64,000 nt of DNA from Roseibium limicola. GTDB taxonomy: Bacteria > Pseudomonadota > Alphaproteobacteria > Rhizobiales > Stappiaceae. Below, in pieces: positions 39,406 to 47,872 of this stretch; position 1 is the first letter of the stretch; each line of letters starts with the position of its first letter. Position numbers and translations under genes: made by a program. The stretch lies in the NCBI RefSeq assembly GCF_017313085.1, contig NZ_JAFLNF010000007.1:243149-307148 (forward strand), read 5' to 3'. The notes under the pieces are model-generated. The model saw only the letters and a program-made list of their open reading frames with translations, made no database searches and was not told the origin of the DNA.

Positions 39406-41487
39406 TCAGAAGAAACCGCTGTCCGGCGTTGCCATCCCGGCCACCCCGGCCAGCGCCACCGGCGCGCTGTCGTCGCTCAGCTGCAGCTCTCTGCCGCTGA
39501 CAGTGCCCGTCGCCCGTCCCTCGGCAAAGCCGTATTGCACATAGTGCAGGGTGGCGGCCTCCAGGTTTTCGGCAAACACCGCCGCCAGATCCTCATTGCC
39601 CTCGGCCTGGAGATAGGCGCTGGCATTGAAGGTCACGTCGCGCCCCTCGCCCCGGCCATCGATGATGAAATGCCGGGTTCCCGCCGCCGCATCCGTGCCG
39701 AAAGCGCTGATCAGATCCCCGTGGGAGGCGATATAGGTCAGCCCGTCGAACAGATCGCCACGCCCCTCGGCAAAGCCATAGGCCTGAAAGTGGCTCAAGC
39801 CCGCGGCCGCATCCAGCCCGAAGACGGCGCCCAGGTCGCCGTATGACGCAATGTATTCCAGCGCATCGAAGCTGACCGACCGGCCTTCCGCCGCGCCGAA
39901 GCTGATGTAGTGGGTCACCGCCTGGATCTCGTCGCTGCCAAAGACGCCGCGCAGGTCGCCATAGCTGCCCAGATACAACCTGGCATCGAACGTCACGCTG
40001 CGCCCATCCGCAAGGCCGCCGGCAAGGTAATGATTGACCCCGGCGCTGCGGTCCGCGCCGAACGCCTGAATCAGATCGCCATAGGAGGCGATGTACTCAA
40101 GACCATCAAAAGTGATGCTGCGGCCTTCCGAAAATCCGGTGGTGACGTAATGGCCGATGGCAGCATCCGCATCCATGCCGTAAAGCCTCTGCAGGTCGGC
40201 GTAGGAAGCAATATATTCCAGCCCGTTGAAGCTGGAGATCTGCCGCCCTTCCGCCAGGCCGTAGGTCGCCAGATGCTGCAAAAGCGCCGTCGTGTCCGCA
40301 CCAAACGCCGCAATCAGATCCGTGTTGGAGGCTGCGTAGGAGAAAATCGAACTGGCCGTCAGGGCGAAAGACGTGGTGGCGATCGACTGATCGGCGAATT
40401 GCACAGTCTCGATATCGGTCAGCAGGTCGTTGCCCTGGGCAGACGCCACGATCAGCCCCTCGGCGAAGCGATAGGCGGTCGCAGCAGCCGCGTTGACGGT
40501 GATGATGCCGGTGTCGGTGCCGCCGTTGCCGTCCAGCCAGTTGTTGGCGCTGTTGCCGGCCAGCGTGTCATTGCCGCTGCCGCCCACGGCATTTTCGATC
40601 ACCACCCCGTTGGCGATGGTATAGCCGCCGTATATGCCGCTGACACCGCTGAGCACGCCGCCACCGGTCGGCGAATTGTCCAGCGTTGCCGCCAGCAGAC
40701 TGATCGACACGTCGGAGCTGCCATTGTAGCGGATTTCATCGGTTCCGCCGGTGTCCCAGATGCTGGTCCAATAGGTGCCGCTGCCATTGCTGTCGGGCAC
40801 CAGATAGCTGTCGCTGCCCGCAGCGGTGGCGGTGTTGGCGCCGTAAAGGAACTGGATCGCCGCAATGTCAAACGCCATCGGCCCCGCCACATTGCCATAG
40901 CCGTTTGTCTCAGCCCCCGCCTGCAGCGGCTTCAGATATTCGCCCGTGGCATAGGACATGACCGAATAGACGATCTGGTTGAGGTTGTTGTCGCCGAGGT
41001 CTGAAAAGGCGCTGCCCTCAACACCGGGAAACGTATGAGGATCCAGAAAACTGTCGGAATGGGTGTGGTCCAGCCCCAGCGCATGACCGATCTCATGCAC
41101 CAGCGTGTTGTAGCCGACGCCTCCGACCTGCAGTCCCGAGGTATCCCAGCCGTAGCCGTTGGTGTTGAACTCCCCGGCGAGGCTGGTCAGCGCCCCGATC
41201 GAGGAAAGGGCGCTACTGTAGGCAAAGGTTGTCTCATGCTGCCCCAGGGAGCCTTGCGCTGAATAAAAGGTCTTGGTCTCTACCAGATTGGCAAAGGAAG
41301 TGCCGACTTCGACGAACGTCAGGTCGGCGACATTCGACCAGGCTGCAAGAGCATTCTCCACGGCGGCAGCTTCGGTTGCGCTCCAGGCGCCACCACTGCT
41401 GCTGAGGTTGTAGGTCAGCGTGTTGGTTGCCCACTTGCCGCCAAGCAGAAGAGCATCGATATAAGTGTTGCCGGTCCAGTTAGCCAT
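39406..41487 (-). CDS. Serralysin-type (M10) metalloprotease with seven C-terminal repeats
   Basis: The 693-aa protein has no signal peptide. The zinc motif HEIGHALGLDH is at residues 131-141 (ligands His 131, His 135, His 141; Glu 132 catalytic) and the Met-turn SVMSYA is at 174-179. A beta domain with one RTX-like stretch (GGSGNDTLAGN) follows. From about residue 380 it has seven repeats of the type YIASYGDLIQAFGADRSAG ... HY...G.AEGR instead of the usual long RTX block. Its N-terminus (ANWTGNTYIDALLLGGKWAT) is the family start without a propeptide. Secretion by the nearby PrtDE pair is likely. It is convergent with the methyltransferase gene, 6 bases away. Confidence 0.93.
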   Translation of the reverse strand: MANWTGNTYIDALLLGGKWATNTLTYNLSSSGGAWSATEAAAVENALAAWSNVADLTFVEVGTSFANLVETKTFYSAQGSLGQHETTFAYSSALSSIGALTSLAGEFNTNGYGWDTSGLQVGGVGYNTLVHEIGHALGLDHTHSDSFLDPHTFPGVEGSAFSDLGDNNLNQIVYSVMSYATGEYLKPLQAGAETNGYGNVAGPMAFDIAAIQFLYGANTATAAGSDSYLVPDSNGSGTYWTSIWDTGGTDEIRYNGSSDVSISLLAATLDNSPTGGGVLSGVSGIYGGYTIANGVVIENAVGGSGNDTLAGNSANNWLDGNGGTDTGIITVNAAAATAYRFAEGLIVASAQGNDLLTDIETVQFADQSIATTSFALTASSIFSYAASNTDLIAAFGADTTALLQHLATYGLAEGRQISSFNGLEYIASYADLQRLYGMDADAAIGHYVTTGFSEGRSITFDGLEYIASYGDLIQAFGADRSAGVNHYLAGGLADGRSVTFDARLYLGSYGDLRGVFGSDEIQAVTHYISFGAAEGRSVSFDALEYIASYGDLGAVFGLDAAAGLSHFQAYGFAEGRGDLFDGLTYIASHGDLISAFGTDAAAGTRHFIIDGRGEGRDVTFNASAYLQAEGNEDLAAVFAENLEAATLHYVQYGFAEGRATGTVSGRELQLSDDSAPVALAGVAGMATPDSGFF
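39490..40350 (-). repeat. Seven repeats in the M10 protease (coding)
   Basis: Seven tandem units of about 40 residues each show Y-I-A-S-Y-G-D-L ... F-G-x-D ... H-Y/F ... G-x-A/G-E-G-R. Units 2, 3, 5 and 6 are closest to each other; unit 1 (SYAASNTDLIAAFG) and unit 7 (AYLQAEGNEDLAAVF) are more divergent. The same repeat type occurs in the S-layer candidate and in three glycosyltransferases of this region. Confidence 0.85.
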
Positions 41488-41560
41488 TCGGTCGGTCCCG
41501 TCTGGAGAAATCTTGCGCCAACGACATCTACCGCCGGGGATGCACGCCCCCGCAGACCAA

Positions 41561-41569
41561 TGCTATAAT
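41561..41569 (+). promoter_or_regulatory. Extended -10 promoter for the gene at 41716
   Basis: TGCTATAAT is a perfect extended -10 element (TG-N-TATAAT). It lies between the divergent M10 protease gene and the gene at 41716, which would have a leader of about 140 bases. An AATGGCCATT palindrome overlaps its 3' edge. Confidence 0.55.
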
Positions 41570-41715
41570 GGCCATTAAGGCGACCTACTTTCAGGTTGAT
41601 CTGTGAACATTCAGTAACATCGGGAAAACACCCGCGTTCGTTCCCTCAGTCAGAAAGTCTGTTTTGCCAACCTTCCGACGGCTTGAAATGGAACTACGGA
41701 GAAACAAAACCTGGA

Positions 41716-42255
41716 ATGACAATTGAAAACATGCCCAACCTGACCCGCCTGACGACCGAATATCATCCAGAGGAAGACCGCATTCGCATTTCCGGCCTGG
41801 ACCGGAATGAAGATGTGCACGTGATCTGGTTCACGCGTCGGCTGTGCGATCTGCTGATTGGCGAAATGGTGACGCGGTTGCGCCAGGACGGCCCCAACGC
41901 AGAACGGGATGCCTTCAATTTCGAAGAGGATCTGCTCCAGGGCTTTGCCCAGCAAAAAGCAGAGGCAGGACTGGAGCCCTCGCAGAAGATCAGCGCTCCG
42001 GCCTCCAGTGAAGGCTGGCTTTGCACCTCCATCGACATTCAAAAGCCCGAGACGGCGACTGTATTGATATTCAAGAGCGACAAGGTGGCCATCACTCCCA
42101 ACGTCGGCTTCGGCCCTGTGGAGTTGCGGCAGTGGCTTTCCATCCTTCGCAGCTGCTACGAGACCGCCAACTGGCCGATGACGGTTTGGCCGGAGTGGAT
42201 CCTGGAGGCCAAGAAAACAGCCAGCCCTGCAGCCACGCCGACCATTCTCCATTGA
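41716..42255 (+). CDS. Hypothetical protein, probably cytoplasmic
   Basis: The product has 179 residues, no signal peptide and no membrane segment. It starts MTIENMPNLTRLTTEYHPEE and has an N-terminal beta strand DRIRISGLDRNEDVHVIWFT, a helix with RRLCDLLIGEMVTRLRQ and a C-terminal VELRQWLSILRSCYETANWP. I have seen this strand-helix layout in hypotheticals of secretion loci but cannot name a family. ATG 41716 was chosen over the in-frame TTG at 41596, whose extra residues look non-coding; ATG 41731 is also possible. A consensus extended -10 lies upstream. Confidence 0.6.
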   Translation: MTIENMPNLTRLTTEYHPEEDRIRISGLDRNEDVHVIWFTRRLCDLLIGEMVTRLRQDGPNAERDAFNFEEDLLQGFAQQKAEAGLEPSQKISAPASSEGWLCTSIDIQKPETATVLIFKSDKVAITPNVGFGPVELRQWLSILRSCYETANWPMTVWPEWILEAKKTASPAATPTILH

Positions 42256-42321
42256 GCCCACCAGCAACTCCGCCTGCAACGAGCCAAGCAGGGCAAGGCG
42301 CCTTGCGATGACAGAAAGCCG

Positions 42322-42888
42322 ATGATGCAGACAACAGAGCCCAAGTCATCCGACGCCAGACTGCAGAGCCGCAGGCTGATACTGCGGATGCCAAATCTCG
42401 ACGACGCTTTCGCCATCAACGAGATCTACAACGAAGGTGATGTTGCACGCTGGATGAGCGTGCCGTCGCCCTGCCCGATCGGTTTCACGTTAGAACAGTT
42501 TCAGCGCCTCGTGGTGCCGTCACCTAACGGGGTGTGCTACATCATCCTCCGCAAAAACCAGAGGCCCGCCAAACCCATCGGCATGATCCTGGCCAACTGG
42601 GCAGGACCGACCGGAGTGCTGAAAATCGGCTTTCTGCTGACTGAGAAACATCACCGCAAGGGACTGATGCGCGAAGCGCTCAATCTGATTTTACCGCAGC
42701 TTTTCAAAACCGCCCGAACCGAGACCGTCGAAGCCTCCCGATTTGAGGGAAATGAGGCCTCGGACAAGCTCATGCTCAAGATGGGCTTCCGCCAGGTTGG
42801 CACAAGCACCGCCTTCAACCGCGCCACACGCCGGGAGGAGCCGCAGGTCGACTACGTTCTGGCCCGCTCAGACCTTGTAGTAAGTTGA
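42322..42888 (+). CDS. GNAT-family N-acetyltransferase
   Basis: The 188-aa protein follows the RimJ/RimL type: SRRLILRMPNLDDAFAINEI at the N-terminus, the acetyl-CoA strand and pyrophosphate loop around IGFLLTEKHHRKGLMREALN (H-R-K-G-L-M replaces the R-x-x-G-x-G/A consensus) and EASRFEGNEASDKLMLKMGF, the usual C-terminal N-x-A-S...K-x-G-F motif. The acceptor is unknown. It could be a sugar nucleotide, a protein N-terminus or a metabolite. Its 3' end overlaps the convergent glycosyltransferase gene by 21 bases. Confidence 0.88.
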   Translation: MMQTTEPKSSDARLQSRRLILRMPNLDDAFAINEIYNEGDVARWMSVPSPCPIGFTLEQFQRLVVPSPNGVCYIILRKNQRPAKPIGMILANWAGPTGVLKIGFLLTEKHHRKGLMREALNLILPQLFKTARTETVEASRFEGNEASDKLMLKMGFRQVGTSTAFNRATRREEPQVDYVLARSDLVVS

Positions 42889-45800
42889 AAGCGGATTGTC
42901 ATAGGTCTGCACTTTGCGTTCTTGCTCCAATGCGGTTTCGGGCATCGGCTCAAGCGGAAGTGACAACAGCATCAGACAGAGCTCCTCGGGCTGGAACATC
43001 AGCTCCAGCGGCAAGACACTGCCCCACCCAGCAGCCTTCAATCGCTCCGCCGGTGCTCCGATATCAAACACCACCGGCGTGATGCCGGTTTGGAAAGCAA
43101 ACGACAGCGTGTAGGAGAATGTTTCCGGAATGATGCTCGGGAACCAAAGAAGGTCGGGCTCAAGCTCCAGAAGCCCATCAAGCGCCTGCGCATCTTCGTA
43201 CCGACCGGTCACGCTAACATTGCTGAGCGGAGCCAGTTCCTCGTCGAGATTTGTGTGGCCGAAAACAGTGAAACGCAGAGGCAGGCCGCTGGACTGCGCA
43301 AAAACCGCCGCATCGCGAATGACGGCCGACCCTTTGGCCGTCGAAACCAGTCCCGGAATGACAATGTGTCGTGGAGTTCCTTTAGCCGGCGTCTTGCGCG
43401 GGGCCGGTGCCTCGCCGAGGAAAACGGCATGAGGCCGCACTGTGAAATTAACCCCGGGGAAATACCCCGAGAGGCGGGCTGCCATATCCTTATTCGGCAC
43501 GAAAACAGCTGAAGCGGCTTCGAGCAAACCGTTGCAGGCCTCACGCCAAGACTTCACCGAATACCCATAGGGTCGCATGATATCGCCATCGGAAGCCTCA
43601 CAGGCCTGCAGGTCCGGCTCACCGGAGTACAGACCCGACGAATCGACAAAATCGATCCGCGGACAGACGACATAATAGTCGTGCAGGGATACGAAGGTTT
43701 TGAACCCTGCGGTTGCGCAGATGTCAGTAAAAAAGGAAGTCGCCATCGGGTTCATGCCCACCAGCTGGTGAATATGAATATACCGAACACCAACCTCATT
43801 CAGGAAAGCGATAAAATTAGCTTTGTCATCCTCAAGAGAGAAAGTTGGCAAATTCGGGAAATTCACTCCATCGAGACGGGAAATCAAAATTTCCTTGCTC
43901 TTGATACGGGTGTCCGTTGTCTCAGTTTCTTGACAGAGCAATACCGGCGTTCCGGACGTCTCCAGCGCAGAGCCCAACTCGCGAATGTGCCGTGTGGTCC
44001 CCCCACCCCAACCATGGCTGACCATCAGCATCGCGTCGCCCCCGCAGGCGGCTTTCAACCGTGCCCTGTCAAGCCGGCGGCGCGGCATGGCAGTTGGATC
44101 CGATTTACAGAACAGCAGGACCTCATCCCTGTAGCTCGGATAAAGGTCGCTGATAATCTCCTCGGAGCGTTTGATCTGGGCGTACTTCTCGAAACCGAAC
44201 GAGATTGATCCATAATGGCGGACGAAAATATTGGCCGCCAAAACGTTGCGCTGCCCGAATTTTATGGCACGTCGACAAAAATCGACTTCCTCGCCGTAGC
44301 CCTTCCCGAATTTTACTTCGTCAAAGTCACCGAGCGCCTGAAGCGATGCGCGACGAATGTACATGCAAAAGCCAATACCCGTCGGTAGGTCGACAATTTG
44401 CCCCTCATTGACTCGGGCCGCAAGCTTGTCGAGTTCCGCATCGGGCAGTTCGAATGCCTCGCCGTAATCCTTATCGAGCTCTGGATAGCTGCAGATCGTT
44501 GCGTTGTTGGAAAAGGGTGTAACCGTCGCAATATTCTGATCCGTTTCAGCGACGGCCAGCATCCGGTCGAGCCAATCCCCGAAGACCTCCGCATCCGAGT
44601 TCAGCAGAATGACATCACGGTCCGCGTTCAATCGCATGCCGGTGTTGACCGCACCGACAAATCCTTTGTTGTGCGGAAGGTCTTCCAGATGAAACAGCCC
44701 CTTGGCCGCCAACTGGCGCAACAGCTCTGCCAATTCTGCCTGAGGACTGCAATCATTGACCACCACCAGTCGAAAAGCTGTTTTTTGCGGATGCTCGAGA
44801 ACCGAGTAAATACAGGCCATCGTCTCCGCAAGGCCTTTGTACACCGGCACGATGACGTCGCAGACGGGATTGTCTGCGACAATGCCCCCTGTGAGGCGCA
44901 ATTCCGCCCAGGCCTGTTCCGACGGTGCAACCGCCTTTAAACGCTTGCTTTGCCGATACTCGTAGGTCGCGACGTCGGTGAAGAGCCGGTTTTCAATGGA
45001 TCCATAATCTAGGAAGTGAACCAATGGATCCTTGTCGGCACGCTGCGCGACATCCGGATTCAACTCCATATAGGAACGGGCCGAAAAACGCGCTGATGGA
45101 TCGGCCAGCTTTTTCCAACCGACCGTCAGATAGTGATGTGCTGCGAGAAATGGGCGCGCAAAAGTCTTGCCAGTTGTTTGCGCATAATACTCCGCATCAA
45201 ATAAATCCCCGTCCAGCAACCGATAGCAATTCCAGAGCAACTCTTCGCTGAAATCACCGGAACTGGAGACGCTCTTGTAGTCGGCACCGCAAATGGTGAG
45301 GCGTCCCTCTTCTTCCCCGCGTTCGAGGAAATGCAGCAACGGGACAAGCCCCGCATCACGCACATCAGCGTGCAGCGCCAGATAACCGTTTGTGCTGAAA
45401 GCACTGGAAGGATCCAGCCCGCGTTTCCACCCTGTGAGCAGATAGTGAACCACAGCGCCGCGACGCCCCCCAGGAACATCCTCCGCGCAGGTGGTGTAAA
45501 AGGCCTCATCAAACAGAGTGGATCCGTCAATTGCATTGATGTCGGGGGCAAAAATTGACAATCCGCTCTCGGGCAGACCAGGAACCAGGCTTTCAGCTGC
45601 CACATAATCGGCGGCGGCCAGAAGCCGTCGACCTTCGCTTTCTCCACTCTTCAGGTAATGCAGAAGCGGATTGATCCGATTCCGCAGAATATCTGGATAA
45701 AGTGCCTGGTAACCTTTGGTGCTGAAATCCGGTCCCGGATCCAGCCCTTCAACCGCGCCCTTCCGAAGGTAATGAGCCGCGGCCTGATCCAGGTTGTCAG

Positions 45801-47196
45801 GGATCGAGGGATCCTGCGCTCTGTAAAACGCCAGATCAAATAATGCAGACCCTGCAAGCAGGGCCCGGTCTGCGTTTGTGTATCCCCGCTTGCGGAGGAT
45901 GCCGGCAGCCCTTTTGAACAAGGTGAAAGAGCTCTTCTTCGCCGCAAGCTTTAGGGGAACCGCCTCACGGGCAGCCGGTTGGGTTGCCGGGACATCCGCC
46001 GCTGGTACGGTATCGACCTGAGCCGGTGCAACGGAGGTATCGTCTTCCAGCCGCTTCAAGCCCTCAGCATCAACCGTCACGGTTTCCGCCAGTACAGGTG
46101 TGAAACGGCTGGGTACTGAGCTTGCCTCACGGGCTAGGCGCGCGGCTTGATATTGAACCCGCTTCAAACCCTGCTTCAACTGCTCCAGGTCGTTCTGCGC
46201 CTGGGCGCTGCGCGCGCGGCTCGCACGATCCTGCTGCTCCATCTGTTGGGAAAGGCGGTCATAGAGCAGCTTGTAGCCGGTGTTGTTATCGAGTGCAGCG
46301 TGATCACCGTAACGCGGGCTCAGCAGAAGCTCACTGGCAATGGCATCAAGCGTTTTAACTGGAGCAATATACTTTGGAGCCCTCACGGCGTCGACGAGAG
46401 ACAGCTTCTCTACGGGAACGAAGAGCAGCATGGTTTCCGTCGAAAGGCCGAACAGATTATCGGTAGATCCCTTCAGATTGTCTGGATTGAAGCACGGCGT
46501 GCGCAGGAAATATTTCCTGTAATCTTCAGTCTTCCAACCCGCAGTCGTCAGCGCTGCTTCCTCAATATCATTGATCTCAAAAGCGACCGTCGGGCGGAAC
46601 TGGGCAATTAGATCTTGCATGCCTTCAAGCACAAGATGCCCCATTCCCTCCGCATCAACCTTGACGAAGCTACACGTCTCCAGCTGCAGGGAATTCAGTG
46701 TTTCGACCGGAACCATGGTCGTCCCGCCTGCGCCGGCTGCAAAGGAAACCGCACCAACATTCACATGCCCGGAATAGTCAACTTCCGGCAGAGCCACTTC
46801 ACCCGCTTCCCCACCAACACAGGCCTGACGCACAGAACCCCAGGTTATTCCGTTTTTGACCAAAGTGCCGCGAAGTACTTCCGCAACAACTGGTTGCGGC
46901 TCATAGGCAATAATCCGGCCTTCCGGCCCGATGTGGCGGGCAAGAGCAAGTGTGTGAGTGCCGATATTGGCCCCGACATCGATAATCGTGTCGCCACGCG
47001 CGATAAAGCAGGCCAACGCCTCAATTTCAAATTGTGCCCACTCACCATAACGCGCTACCGAAACACCGATCGGATCATCGAGGGGAAAAATATCCATCAC
47101 GCCGTGGCGCGCTTCGACCTCGGTGGTCCTGGCATCGATCTTCGTCATGTATGGCTCCACACCCCAACCAAGCTTCGGAAAAAGTTTAAAATGCAT
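42868..47196 (-). CDS. Giant glycosyltransferase: FkbM methyltransferase, six repeats, GT2 and GT4-like domains
   Basis: The 1442-aa cytoplasmic protein has five parts. Residues about 60-240 are an FkbM-type methyltransferase (DTIIDVGANIGTHTLALARH, IIAYEPQPVVAEVL). A coiled coil lies near 300-360. Residues about 445-740 hold six repeats of the F-D-x3-Y ... HYL-x2-G-x3-G/EGR type in three pairs. A GT-A family 2 domain (about 780-1030) has CDVIVPVYKGLAETMACIYS and ILLNSDAEVFGDWLD. A C-terminal GT-B-like domain (about 1050-1430) has MLMVSHGWGGGTTRHIREL and the donor region PSIIPETFSYTLSFAF. It could make, branch and O-methylate a glycan in one polypeptide. It is transcribed alone, opposite to its neighbours on both sides. 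Confidence 0.88.
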   Translation of the reverse strand: MHFKLFPKLGWGVEPYMTKIDARTTEVEARHGVMDIFPLDDPIGVSVARYGEWAQFEIEALACFIARGDTIIDVGANIGTHTLALARHIGPEGRIIAYEPQPVVAEVLRGTLVKNGITWGSVRQACVGGEAGEVALPEVDYSGHVNVGAVSFAAGAGGTTMVPVETLNSLQLETCSFVKVDAEGMGHLVLEGMQDLIAQFRPTVAFEINDIEEAALTTAGWKTEDYRKYFLRTPCFNPDNLKGSTDNLFGLSTETMLLFVPVEKLSLVDAVRAPKYIAPVKTLDAIASELLLSPRYGDHAALDNNTGYKLLYDRLSQQMEQQDRASRARSAQAQNDLEQLKQGLKRVQYQAARLAREASSVPSRFTPVLAETVTVDAEGLKRLEDDTSVAPAQVDTVPAADVPATQPAAREAVPLKLAAKKSSFTLFKRAAGILRKRGYTNADRALLAGSALFDLAFYRAQDPSIPDNLDQAAAHYLRKGAVEGLDPGPDFSTKGYQALYPDILRNRINPLLHYLKSGESEGRRLLAAADYVAAESLVPGLPESGLSIFAPDINAIDGSTLFDEAFYTTCAEDVPGGRRGAVVHYLLTGWKRGLDPSSAFSTNGYLALHADVRDAGLVPLLHFLERGEEEGRLTICGADYKSVSSSGDFSEELLWNCYRLLDGDLFDAEYYAQTTGKTFARPFLAAHHYLTVGWKKLADPSARFSARSYMELNPDVAQRADKDPLVHFLDYGSIENRLFTDVATYEYRQSKRLKAVAPSEQAWAELRLTGGIVADNPVCDVIVPVYKGLAETMACIYSVLEHPQKTAFRLVVVNDCSPQAELAELLRQLAAKGLFHLEDLPHNKGFVGAVNTGMRLNADRDVILLNSDAEVFGDWLDRMLAVAETDQNIATVTPFSNNATICSYPELDKDYGEAFELPDAELDKLAARVNEGQIVDLPTGIGFCMYIRRASLQALGDFDEVKFGKGYGEEVDFCRRAIKFGQRNVLAANIFVRHYGSISFGFEKYAQIKRSEEIISDLYPSYRDEVLLFCKSDPTAMPRRRLDRARLKAACGGDAMLMVSHGWGGGTTRHIRELGSALETSGTPVLLCQETETTDTRIKSKEILISRLDGVNFPNLPTFSLEDDKANFIAFLNEVGVRYIHIHQLVGMNPMATSFFTDICATAGFKTFVSLHDYYVVCPRIDFVDSSGLYSGEPDLQACEASDGDIMRPYGYSVKSWREACNGLLEAASAVFVPNKDMAARLSGYFPGVNFTVRPHAVFLGEAPAPRKTPAKGTPRHIVIPGLVSTAKGSAVIRDAAVFAQSSGLPLRFTVFGHTNLDEELAPLSNVSVTGRYEDAQALDGLLELEPDLLWFPSIIPETFSYTLSFAFQTGITPVVFDIGAPAERLKAAGWGSVLPLELMFQPEELCLMLLSLPLEPMPETALEQERKVQTYDNPLSTYYKV
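44975..45865 (-). repeat. Six repeats in the giant glycosyltransferase (coding)
   Basis: There are three pairs. Each pair starts with a LFD-x2-F/Y-Y unit (ALFDLAFYRAQDP, TLFDEAFYTTCAED, DLFDAEYYAQTTG) ending in HYL-x2-G, followed by an F-S-x3-Y-x2-L-x2-D unit (FSTKGYQALYPDI, FSTNGYLALHADV, FSARSYMELNPDV) ending in H-Y/F-L-x2-G-x3-G/NR. Confidence 0.8.
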
Positions 47197-47395
47197 CTGA
47201 AAATTGTGTAGAGGGGTGAGTGTAGCCCTGTCAATTTATCTTGGCCCCGCACGTGCCATCAATTCGCCAGGGTTGTCATTGAGGACTACGCATCCGAATT
47301 GGGTCCATCCTTGGCAGATTGGGGATTTCGATCTTTGAAAGAAAGTCGGATCTATTGATTCTCGCCAGGAATGTCCCTATGCGTCATAGTGTAAT

Positions 47396-47404
47396 TGCTA
47401 TACA
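47396..47404 (+). promoter_or_regulatory. Extended -10 promoter for the DUF6447 gene
   Basis: TGCTATACA is identical to the extended -10 of the S-layer candidate promoter, and a CATAGT just upstream resembles the TATAGT there. No clear -35 is seen. The rest of 47197-47476 holds no gene. Confidence 0.5.
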
Positions 47405-47476
47405 GCGGCAGCCGCCCGAAACCCTTATGGTTTTCACGCACTGGCTACCGAACTGGTAAAAAGAGGATTTTATGTC

Positions 47477-47776
47477 ATGAGCGACACTAGTGTGCCCAAC
47501 TTTCAGGACGCGATGCTGAAGCAGAAAATCAACATCGATGGTGTTGAATATGAAACCGACAAGCTGTCCGATGCAGCACGCGAAATGATCGTGAACATTC
47601 GCGTCGTCGATATGAAAATCAACGCTCTGCAGCAGGAAGTTGCGATCATGCAGACCGCGAAGAATGCTTACGGTCAGGCTCTCAAGTCCATGCTTCCTGC
47701 AGATGCCCAAGCAGCACCTGAAGGAGAAAAGAAGACAGTTGACGCTTCTTCCATCGACTTTCTCGGCTCAGACTGA
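47477..47776 (+). CDS. DUF6447 family small protein
   Basis: The 99-aa protein has KINIDGVEYETDKLSDAARE and a following helix VVDMKINALQQEVAIMQTAK ... YGQALKSMLP, which I recognise as DUF6447. The helical part is predicted to form a coiled coil; the acidic C-terminus is disordered. The function is unknown. Members often sit near surface-glycan or type I secretion genes. AGAGGA lies upstream of ATG 47477. It is a single-gene unit with its own promoter and terminator. Confidence 0.8.
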   Translation: MSDTSVPNFQDAMLKQKINIDGVEYETDKLSDAAREMIVNIRVVDMKINALQQEVAIMQTAKNAYGQALKSMLPADAQAAPEGEKKTVDASSIDFLGSD

Positions 47777-47818
47777 ACCGGATTTGATAGTTCTTCCGCC
47801 GCTCGTAGGCGTTCAATG

Positions 47819-47848
47819 AAACCTTCCCCTTTTGGGGAAGGTTTTTTA
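47819..47848 (+). terminator. Rho-independent terminator after the DUF6447 gene
   Basis: AAACCTTCCCC (47819-47829) pairs with GGGGAAGGTTT (47834-47844) around TTTT and runs into a T-tract. It lies between two convergent genes and may serve both. Confidence 0.92.
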
Positions 47849-47872
47849 TTCTCTCAAGCAACTCCAGGAGGG

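Noticed and set aside
39910..41004. 364-aa open frame on the plus strand within the M10 protease gene
   Set aside because: It mirrors the repeat and beta domains of the protease; periodicity comes from the coding repeats on the other strand.
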